Positions 1-6,136 of a stretch of DNA of 32,568 bases are shown here, one piece after another; the first letter of the stretch is position 1; every line of letters begins with the position of its first letter. The notes under the pieces were generated by a model. That model did not search any database and was not told the origin of the DNA. It worked only from the letters and a program-made list of their open reading frames with translations. The position numbers and the translations under genes are program-made. Source of the DNA: Bacteroidota bacterium (GTDB lineage Bacteria > Bacteroidota > Rhodothermia > Rhodothermales > JANQRZ01). Where the stretch lies: assembly GCA_038746285.1 (NCBI GenBank), contig JBCDKT010000046.1:1-32568 (forward strand), written 5' to 3'.

Positions 1-1088
1 CCGCCCAGCAGCACCTCGGCGCCCTCCTGCTTGCCGATGTCGAGGTAGCTGAGGATCTTCTCGAACTGGTCGTTCGAGGCCTGCGCGCCGATCGTGGTGG
101 CGGGGTCCAGCGGGTTACCAGGCACGTGGGCCTTGGCCCGCTCGACCGCCAGCTCCATGAACGCGCCGAAGATTTCCTCCTGCACGAGCGCGCGTGACGG
201 GCAGGTGCACACCTCGCCCTGATTGAGCGCGAACATGCCAAAGCCTTCGAGGCACTTCTGCAGGAAGTCGTCCTTCTCCTGCATCACGTCGGCAAAGAAC
301 ACGTTGGGGCTCTTGCCGCCGAGCTCGAGCGTGACCGGGATGATGTTCTCCGAGGCGTACTGCATGATGAGGCGGCCCGTCGTGGTCTCACCCGTGAAGG
401 CGACCTTGGCGATGCGCTCGCTCTGGGCGAGCGGCTTGCCCGCCTCCGGCCCGAAGCCGTGGACGATGTTGACTACGCCCGGCGGGAGCACGTCCTTGAT
501 CAGGTCGATCCACTCCATGATGCCGACCGGCGTCTGCTCGGCGGGCTTGATGACGACGCAGTTGCCGGCGGCGAGCGCCGGGGCGAGCTTCCAGGCCGCC
601 ATCAACAGCGGGAAGTTCCACGGGATGATCTGCGCCACCACGCCGAGCGGCTCGGGGAGCTGGATCGAGACCGTGTCGGCGTCGTGCTCGGAGATGCCGC
701 CCTCCTGGGCGCGGATGACGCCGGCGAAGTAGCGGTAGTGGTCGACGACGAGCGGGAGGTCGGCGTTGAGCGTCTCGCGGACCGGCTTGCCGTTGTCGAC
801 GGTCTCGACGCGGGCGAGGTACTCGAGGTTGTCTTCGGTGATCTGCGCGATCTTGAGGAGGATGTTCGAGCGCTCGGCGACGGAGGTCTTGTTCCACGTC
901 TGGGCAGCTTTGTGCGCCGCGTCGAGGGCGCGCTCGACGTCCTTCTCGTTCGAGCGCGGGATCTCGCAGAAGTTCTGCCCGTCGATCGGCGACGGGTTCT
1001 CGAAGTAGCGGCCGTCGACCGGCTCGGCGTACTCGCCGCCGATGAAGTTGTGGTAGCGCTCCTTGAGTTGGGGGCGGTCGTAGATCAT
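1..1088 (-). CDS. NAD(P)-dependent aldehyde dehydrogenase (3' end outside window)
   Basis: The enzyme oxidises an aldehyde to the carboxylic acid with NAD(P)+ in the cytoplasm. The first 362 residues are visible; relatives have about 500, so the C-terminal third lies beyond the left edge. Visible motifs are the oxyanion Asn in PWNFP (Asn158), the general base Glu255 in LELGG, and the nucleophile Cys294 in [11 protein letters not shown], which has a second Cys two residues on. That CTC pattern is typical of the acetaldehyde/ExaC-AldB branch, so a short-chain aldehyde is a likely substrate (inference). The ATG at 1088 begins a normal N-terminus ([12 protein letters not shown]). The gene is divergent from an AraC-type regulator and has a recognisable promoter in the shared gap. 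Confidence 0.93.
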   Translation of the reverse strand, partial: MIYDRPQLKERYHNFIGGEYAEPVDGRYFENPSPIDGQNFCEIPRSNEKDVERALDAAHKAAQTWNKTSVAERSNILLKIAQITEDNLEYLARVETVDNGKPVRETLNADLPLVVDHYRYFAGVIRAQEGGISEHDADTVSIQLPEPLGVVAQIIPWNFPLLMAAWKLAPALAAGNCVVIKPAEQTPVGIMEWIDLIKDVLPPGVVNIVHGFGPEAGKPLAQSERIAKVAFTGETTTGRLIMQYASENIIPVTLELGGKSPNVFFADVMQEKDDFLQKCLEGFGMFALNQGEVCTCPSRALVQEEIFGAFMELAVERAKAHVPGNPLDPATTIGAQASNDQFEKILSYLDIGKQEGAEVLLG

Positions 1089-1141
1089 AGCGGTGTGGGG
1101 TTGGTGAAGGAGGAAGCGGTAGCCGCCTTGCGACAGCACAG

Positions 1142-1170
1142 ATTATATCGTTTATTTAGGGTACCTGCAA
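1142..1170 (-). promoter_or_regulatory. Candidate promoter of the aldehyde dehydrogenase gene
   Basis: Read on the minus strand there is a perfect -10 hexamer TATAAT (1142-1147). Seventeen bases upstream lies TTGCAG (1165-1170), which keeps the TTG core of a -35 box. The predicted transcript would start about 45 bases before the ATG at 1088. This is pattern matching only. Confidence 0.5.
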
Positions 1171-1172
1171 GC

Positions 1173-1201
1173 GCTTCCAGCCGTCTAGCGGAAGGCTTCC
1201 A
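1173..1201. promoter_or_regulatory. Direct repeats GCTTCCA, candidate AraC-regulator site
   Basis: GCTTCCA occurs at 1173-1179 and again at 1195-1201, so the copies are 22 bp apart, about two helical turns. The pair lies directly upstream of the TTG box of the aldehyde dehydrogenase promoter. AraC-family activators commonly bind two direct half-sites with about this spacing next to the -35 box. Assignment to the adjacent regulator is inference. Confidence 0.4.
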
Positions 1202-1231
1202 AAAAATCGCGGGATTCTGTCAGGTCGCCCG

Positions 1232-2194
1232 ATGCCGTCTGCCCACCCCACCGACGCCTTCCACACCCGCCTCGCCCGCGTCGAGCGCGAGCGCCCGCCG
1301 CAGGACCTCGTCGAGAACCGCGTCACGTTCGGGGCCGAGGGGGCCGAGTTCGCGGTCTACGACACGTTCCGCCCCGCCGAGCGCGTCCCGCTCACCGCTC
1401 CGAACCCGCTCTACTGCGGCATGGTGACCGGCAAGAAGGTGGTCCACACTGCGCGGGGCGCAGCCATTCCGTTCCTCCCCACTGAGTCGCTCGTCGTCCC
1501 CTCGGACCAGACCATCGAGATCGACTTCCCCGGAGCCTCCGACGAGACACCGACGAAGTGCCTCACGATCGAGATCGACCGGGTGCGGGTGCAGCGCGTG
1601 GTCCAGCGGCTCAACGAGGCCGCCCCGCGCCACGCCGAGGCTGGCGAGTGGGCCTACGAGGACGAGACCGTCTGCCACTTCCACAACACGCCCGGCTTCG
1701 AGCGGACGATCCACCAGCTCGCCGGGCTGTTCGTCGAGGACCACCCGGACAAGGAGACGCTGATCGACCTCGGCGTGCAGGAGCTCGTCGTGCGGATGCT
1801 GAGGATGGAGGCGCGGCGGCTCCTGCTCGAAGCCAGCCGCGCCCAGGCCGCGCGCGACCCGCTCGCCGCCGCCGTGGAGTACGCCAAGCAGCGCCTCCAC
1901 GAGCCGCTCACGGTCGGCGACCTCGCCGCTGTCGCCTGCATGAGCGAGCCGACGTTCTACCGCCACTTCCGAGGCACCTTCGGGCAGACGCCGGTCGCCT
2001 TCCTCACCGGCGAGCGCATCCGCCGCGCCCGCCGCCTGCTCGCCGGGGACCCGCACCGGACCGTCTCCGCCGTGGCCGCCGCCGTCGGCTTCGCCAGCCC
2101 GAGCCACTTCATCCGCGTCTTCCGCGCCCACGTCGACCAGACGCCGAAGCAGTACCAGCTCGCGCAGCGCGCCGGCCGGCTGAGTGAAGCGTGA
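1232..2194 (+). CDS. AraC-family transcriptional regulator
   Basis: This 320-residue protein has an N-terminal AraC_N-type sensing domain (about residues 15-190) and a C-terminal double helix-turn-helix (about 205-310). The first HTH reads LTVGDLAAVACMSEPTFYRHFR and the second contains VSAVAAAVGFASPSHFIRVFR, followed by TPKQY, the usual AraC ending. It is divergent from an aldehyde dehydrogenase with only 143 bp between the two starts. Regulators of this subtype often control a neighbouring oxidoreductase, so it probably activates that gene in response to an aldehyde or related compound (inference). No alternative start is better supported. Confidence 0.9.
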   Translation: MPSAHPTDAFHTRLARVERERPPQDLVENRVTFGAEGAEFAVYDTFRPAERVPLTAPNPLYCGMVTGKKVVHTARGAAIPFLPTESLVVPSDQTIEIDFPGASDETPTKCLTIEIDRVRVQRVVQRLNEAAPRHAEAGEWAYEDETVCHFHNTPGFERTIHQLAGLFVEDHPDKETLIDLGVQELVVRMLRMEARRLLLEASRAQAARDPLAAAVEYAKQRLHEPLTVGDLAAVACMSEPTFYRHFRGTFGQTPVAFLTGERIRRARRLLAGDPHRTVSAVAAAVGFASPSHFIRVFRAHVDQTPKQYQLAQRAGRLSEA

Positions 2195-2242
2195 CGGGGA
2201 AAGCAGCTACGGGTCCACCGTCTGCGCGCGGGCGATGAGGCG

Positions 2243-2257
2243 GCCGGGTAGCCCGGC
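2243..2257. terminator. Short hairpin between convergent genes
   Basis: GCCGGG-TAG-CCCGGC forms a 6-bp GC stem in the 63-bp gap between the convergent AraC and SDR genes, ending next to the SDR stop. It has no U-run, so it is only a possible bidirectional terminator. Confidence 0.3.
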
Positions 2258-3052
2258 TCAGGCGGAGGTCTGGTGCGCGGTCATCCCGCCCATCACACGA
2301 GCCATCATGCGGACCTTGCCCCAGCGAGGCAGCAGGGCGAGGCCGCCAGAGAGAACCTTCGTCAGCAAGCCGGGCCGCACAGTCTGCCGCCGCCCGAGCG
2401 CCGCGAGCGTGGGCTCTGCGACATCGTCCGGCGCGACCGTGGCACCCATCCTCATGTCGGCGCGTTCGGCGAAGCCGGTGCGGACGGGGCCGGGCGCGCA
2501 CACCAGCACGTCCACGCCCATTGGTTTCAGCTCGACGTGCAGCGCTTCGCCGAGCGTCTGCACGTACGCCTTCGTCGCCGCGTAGTGCGCCGCGAACGGC
2601 GTCCCCTGGAACCCGACGAGCGAGCCGAGCAAGATCAGCCCGCCGCGCCCGCGCTCGGCCAGACGCCGCCCGAAGTGGTGCACCTGCCGGAGCACAGCAC
2701 GCCCATTCACGTCGAGCATGTTCACCTCGTCCCCGAGGTCCGACTCCAGAAAGGCTCCTGACGTGCCGAAGCCCGCCGAGGCCACGAGCAGCCCCACGTC
2801 GAGGTCGGCCGTCGCCGCTTCAAGGTCGGCTAAACCAGACTCGGTTCCGAGGTCGGCTGCGACGGTGCGGGTCTCGGTGCCGTGCGAGGCGGTGAGGTCG
2901 GCAGCGAGGGTGTCGAGGACGCCGCCGCGACGGGCGACAAGGACGAGGTGCAGCCCGCGCTCGGCGAGTCGCCCGGCGAAGGCCCGGCCGATGCCGGAGG
3001 AGGCTCCGGTGACGACGGCCCACGGGCCGTACTGCGTGCGGAAAGAGGTCAT
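2258..3052 (-). CDS. Short-chain dehydrogenase/reductase (SDR)
   Basis: A classical SDR of 264 residues that would reduce or oxidise an alcohol/carbonyl pair with NAD(P)H. The cofactor motif TGASSGIG spans residues 15-22. The usual NAG is SAG (92-94). The catalytic set is Ser144, Tyr157 and Lys161 (YAATK). The arginine pair following the second strand (VARR, 40-42) suggests NADPH preference (inference). The substrate cannot be read; relatives are annotated as ketoreductases of the YqjQ/DltE type. The gene starts 4 bp after a small membrane-protein gene on the same strand, and both sit behind the promoter overlapped by a TetR-type operator. Confidence 0.9.
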   Translation of the reverse strand: MTSFRTQYGPWAVVTGASSGIGRAFAGRLAERGLHLVLVARRGGVLDTLAADLTASHGTETRTVAADLGTESGLADLEAATADLDVGLLVASAGFGTSGAFLESDLGDEVNMLDVNGRAVLRQVHHFGRRLAERGRGGLILLGSLVGFQGTPFAAHYAATKAYVQTLGEALHVELKPMGVDVLVCAPGPVRTGFAERADMRMGATVAPDDVAEPTLAALGRRQTVRPGLLTKVLSGGLALLPRWGKVRMMARVMGGMTAHQTSA

Positions 3053-3056
3053 GAGG

Positions 3057-3305
3057 CTAGGAGGCAGAAGGAGCGGAGGCTGATGCGCAGGAGCCGCACG
3101 ACGAGCCGTTGCGGTGGAAGAAGAACAGCTTCATCGTTCCCATCGCAACACCGAAGACGGTCCACCATGCCCACGCCGGGACCGAGCCGACCAGCGCAGG
3201 CGCTGCCGCGACGGTAGGGGCGAGCCCGGCCCATGTGGCGCGGCCGAACACCGTCAGGGTGAGCGTGGCGAGGATGAGGACGAGCGTTGCCTGAAGGCGA
3301 GTCAT
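3057..3305 (-). CDS. Small two-helix membrane protein
   Basis: This 82-residue protein has two hydrophobic segments (about residues 5-22 and 38-62) and a short, Ser-rich tail containing a CGSC motif. I do not recognise the family. It is the first gene after the TetR-controlled promoter and is followed 4 bp later by the SDR gene, so the two are almost certainly co-transcribed. Codon use is as GC-rich as its neighbours. The small size, hydrophobic character and position support a real gene; a role alongside the SDR is inference. Confidence 0.65.
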   Translation of the reverse strand: MTRLQATLVLILATLTLTVFGRATWAGLAPTVAAAPALVGSVPAWAWWTVFGVAMGTMKLFFFHRNGSSCGSCASASAPSAS

Positions 3306-3332
3306 GGTTGGAACCGGAGGGTGAACTGACGG

Positions 3333-3366
3333 GTGCTAAGATAGAATACTATCTGAGCACTGCCAA
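3333..3366 (-). promoter_or_regulatory. Promoter with palindromic operator (TetR-type)
   Basis: On the minus strand TTGGCA (3361-3366) and TATCTT (3338-3343) are separated by 17 bp, a plausible sigma-70-like promoter for the membrane protein/SDR pair. A 28-bp near-perfect palindrome covers 3333-3360. Its left arm GTGCTAAGATAG and right arm CTATCTGAGCAC differ from exact symmetry only at one outer position and at the centre. It overlaps the whole spacer and the -10 box, the expected place for a TetR repressor, and lies 27 bp from the tetR start, so autoregulation is likely too. Confidence 0.7.
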
Positions 3367-3386
3367 GTTGCACGCACAAGAAAAAA

Positions 3387-3977
3387 ATGCCTGACACCTA
3401 CCATCACGGCGACCTCCGCCGCGCCCTGCTCGATGAGGCCCACGCCGTCCTCGCCGAGCGCGGCGTGGGGGCGCTCTCGCTCCGCGACCTCGCCCGCCGC
3501 ACCGACGTCAGCCCGACGGCTCCGTACCACCACTTCAAGGGCAAGACCGACCTCGTCTGCGCCCTCGCCGAAGACGCGCTCGACGGCCTCGACCGTGCCC
3601 TCGCCGCCCCCGACCACGCCGACCCCGCCGAGCGCATCCGGGCGATGGGTGTGGCCTACGTCCGCTACGCCGTCGCGCATCCCGAGCGTTTCCGCCTCGC
3701 GTTCCGGCCCGAGATGGGGGACCCGTTCGCGGGTCTGGCGCAAGACGACGGGGCACTCCCCGACGACATCGCCGGGTTTCGCCACCTGCTGCGCGCCGTC
3801 TCCGAGCTAGACGCCGACGCGGCCGAGCAGGTGCCGCTGGCCGTCGCGCTGTGGAGCCTCGTCCACGGTCTCGCGGCCCTCCTCGTGGACGGCCCGCTCC
3901 GCACGCTGGCCGCCGACCCCGACCGCGTCGAGGCGCTGGCTCAGGACGTCACCAACCAGGTCTGGTTCACCGGGTAG
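3387..3977 (+). CDS. TetR-family transcriptional repressor
   Basis: This 196-residue protein has a TetR_N helix-turn-helix at about residues 8-55 (LSLRDLARRTDVSPTAPYHHFKGK in two halves) and a C-terminal ligand domain resembling the WHG subtype (WSLVHGLAALLVDG near residue 155). It probably binds the 28-bp palindrome in its own upstream region and represses the divergent membrane protein/SDR pair until an unknown small molecule releases it. Start choice follows the conserved YHHGDLRRALLDEA opening. Its 3' end converges on the hydrolase gene with 23 bp between; a short palindrome GCCCGCGGGC sits at 3992-4001. Confidence 0.9.
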   Translation: MPDTYHHGDLRRALLDEAHAVLAERGVGALSLRDLARRTDVSPTAPYHHFKGKTDLVCALAEDALDGLDRALAAPDHADPAERIRAMGVAYVRYAVAHPERFRLAFRPEMGDPFAGLAQDDGALPDDIAGFRHLLRAVSELDADAAEQVPLAVALWSLVHGLAALLVDGPLRTLAADPDRVEALAQDVTNQVWFTG

Positions 3978-4000
3978 CGCGAGTTCCGACGGCCCGCGGG

Positions 4001-5536
4001 CTAGGGCAGGCGCACGATGGTCTGCGAGAGCCTGACCTGCCCAGCGCGAAGGTGCACCACGTAGAGCCCGGCGCTGACCGGTCGCCCGGCTTCGTCGCGG
4101 CCGGTCCACTGTGCCTCGTGCTGTCCGGCTGCGTGCTCACCCGCCGCGAGGACTGCCACGCTGCGGCCGAGTACGTCGTACACCTCGACCCGAGCGTGAC
4201 CGGCGTCGGCGAGGTCGTAGCGCACCGTGAGGTCGGTGCGGAACGGGTTGGGGTAGACCTCGCCGAGGCCCGTCGCGGTGGCGAGGTCGCCTCGGGCGGC
4301 GGCAACTGGGGCGGCTGCGCTGGCCCCGGCGCGGGCGTCGAGCCGCGTGACGCTCCCGATGGCACCCAGCGCGAGGCCCTGCACGAAGACGCTGTCGGCC
4401 CCGGCGAGGTCGGCCAGCGGCAGGAGAACCTCAGTCGTGCCCTCGGGGCCGGCGGGACCCCGGAAGAGAATCTGCTCCGGCGCGGGATCGATGCCGACCT
4501 CGCCGACGGGCGTCGGGCGCGGGGCGCGGGTGTCCGACCACGCGAGGACGACGTCGGTGTCTGGCCGGGCGGCGGCCCCGACGACGAGCGCCGGGGCGGT
4601 CTCGCTCGGGCGCACCCAGAGCACCGGGTCCGGGGTGACAGCCTCGATCTCCACCGGCTCGCCGGCGATCCCCTCGCCGAGAATCTCGGCGTAGAGGTTC
4701 TGCTCGCCCTTGATCTCGGCGCGGAGGATGCCCGTCACGAGGCGCTTGTGGAGCCGCTTCTGGTCGGCAGCGGGAAGCGGTTCGTTGTCCGGCACCGTGT
4801 CCGTCGGCCCGCTGTGGCCCATGCCGACGACCTCGAAGTAGACGTTGCGGCTCGCGCTCTCGGCCTCGTCGAAGTAGCGCACCACCTGCGACGGCGGGAC
4901 GATGCGGTCCACCGATCCCGCGATCTGAACGTGCCGGCCGGTGTACTCGTTGATGTTGCCGATCCGTCCGTCGTTGACGAACGCCGACTGGAGCCCGATG
5001 ATCGTCTGCACGCGCTCTTCGATCCCGATCAGGAGCGCCAGCACGCCGCCGCCCATCGAGTGCCCCGAGGCCGCCCAGGGGCCGTCGTCGACCATGCCGC
5101 TAAACGGGCCGGGCGCATCGGACTGGTCCTCGACGTAGTAGAGCAGCGAGCGCGTGTCGCGGGCGTACTGCCGCTGGTTCGGGAAGAAGCCCGTCTCGGT
5201 GCCCGTCGAGGCGACGACGAAGCCCCAGCTCGCGATGTGGGTGCAGAGGTCGTCGTAGTTGCTCGGGCGGCCGAGGTAGCCGTGCTGGAAGGCGACGAGC
5301 GGAAACGGTCCGCTGCCCGCGTCCGGCGGCGCCTCGACCCCGGCGGCCGTCGCCGGATAGTAGATGCGGCCCCGAATCTGTCCCTGGCCGAACACGGCGT
5401 CTTGGAACACCACGTCGGTCCGGCCAACAAGGAAAGGCCCATCGTCTTCGATGGGCTGGGCGGGCTGCGCTATCGCCGGAGCGAGGGCGAGGAGCAGCGC
5501 GAGAGGGACGAGGCGGCGCACGGCACGGAAAAGCAT
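4001..5536 (-). CDS. Secreted alpha/beta hydrolase with T9SS sorting tail
   Basis: This 511-residue exported serine hydrolase starts with a signal peptide (residues 1-23, ending AIAQ). The alpha/beta-hydrolase core spans about 35-275. It shows an oxyanion-type HGYLG (85-89), nucleophile Ser160 in GHSMGGG, acid Asp210 in GSVDRIVP and His241 in GMGHSG. The layout resembles the dienelactone hydrolase/chlorophyllase/cutinase-like group. A middle region of about 150 residues has no recognised domain. The last 85 residues, beginning near YPNPF (about 428), match the Por-secretion C-terminal sorting domain (VYDVLGRSVAVL, SAGLYVVHL), which directs proteins through the type IX system. TATATTCG at 5569-5576 (minus strand) is a weak -7-like box upstream. 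Confidence 0.88.
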   Translation of the reverse strand: MLFRAVRRLVPLALLLALAPAIAQPAQPIEDDGPFLVGRTDVVFQDAVFGQGQIRGRIYYPATAAGVEAPPDAGSGPFPLVAFQHGYLGRPSNYDDLCTHIASWGFVVASTGTETGFFPNQRQYARDTRSLLYYVEDQSDAPGPFSGMVDDGPWAASGHSMGGGVLALLIGIEERVQTIIGLQSAFVNDGRIGNINEYTGRHVQIAGSVDRIVPPSQVVRYFDEAESASRNVYFEVVGMGHSGPTDTVPDNEPLPAADQKRLHKRLVTGILRAEIKGEQNLYAEILGEGIAGEPVEIEAVTPDPVLWVRPSETAPALVVGAAARPDTDVVLAWSDTRAPRPTPVGEVGIDPAPEQILFRGPAGPEGTTEVLLPLADLAGADSVFVQGLALGAIGSVTRLDARAGASAAAPVAAARGDLATATGLGEVYPNPFRTDLTVRYDLADAGHARVEVYDVLGRSVAVLAAGEHAAGQHEAQWTGRDEAGRPVSAGLYVVHLRAGQVRLSQTIVRLP

Positions 5537-5623
5537 GGCTGTAACGGGATAGATGAAGCGAGGGCGCGCGAATATACAGGCACCGCGCGCGACCCGCCGA
5601 AGACGCTCGGGCGGAGCCTGCCG

Positions 5624-6052
5624 CTACGAGAGATCGGGGGCCGGAAGCTGGTGCTGCGCCTCCCACGCCCCGTAGAGTTCGACCTCGGCGTGGAGCGTGC
5701 GGAGCACGTAGCTGAGCACCGCTGCGTCGTCGAGGTAGCCGACGACCGGGAGGAAGTCCGGGATCAGGTCCAGCGGGTTGAGGAAGTAGAGCACAGCCCC
5801 CACGATCAGCACGATCGCCTTGAGCGGGACGCGGCGGTATTCGCCGCCGAGCCACGCCCGGACGAGGCGCAGCAGCACCGGCAGGTCGGTGCGGATCTGC
5901 CCGATCTCCTCGCGGTGCTCGGCGATCTTATCGTACGCCTCGCGGACCACGGTGCGGACGCGCTTCGGGTTGCGGGTGACGCGCTCGGCCTTGCGGCGGA
6001 AGTACTCGAAGCGCGGCGGCGGCTCGGACGGTCGGGACGAAAGAAGTGGCAT
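5624..6052 (-). CDS. DUF1232 (YkvA-like) membrane protein
   Basis: This 142-residue protein ends in a DUF1232 domain (about residues 75-125) recognised by YRRVPLKAIVLIVGAVLYFLNP followed by LDLIPDFLPVVGYLDD, with one hydrophobic segment. The N-terminal half is basic and probably cytoplasmic. The biochemical role of the family is not known. I chose the ATG at 6052. An in-frame ATG at 6088 would add 12 residues, but it lies just after a TATCTTGG promoter-like box on this strand, leaving almost no leader. The gene is divergent from the Asp-box protein at 6137 and is followed 87 bp later by the secreted hydrolase on the same strand. Confidence 0.8.
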   Translation of the reverse strand: MPLLSSRPSEPPPRFEYFRRKAERVTRNPKRVRTVVREAYDKIAEHREEIGQIRTDLPVLLRLVRAWLGGEYRRVPLKAIVLIVGAVLYFLNPLDLIPDFLPVVGYLDDAAVLSYVLRTLHAEVELYGAWEAQHQLPAPDLS

Positions 6053-6136
6053 CGGGACGAGGGAAAAGTGGTGCAGCGTGCCTATCATCGGGAGGTAGTC
6101 TGCCAAGATACATCCCGCCCTTACCGTTCCAACGCT

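Noticed and set aside
3851-6136. A 2.3-kb open frame upstream of, and in frame with, the Asp-box protein
   Set aside because: It runs antisense to the hydrolase and DUF1232 genes, gives Arg/Pro/Asp-rich low-complexity protein, and the real signal peptide starts at 6137.
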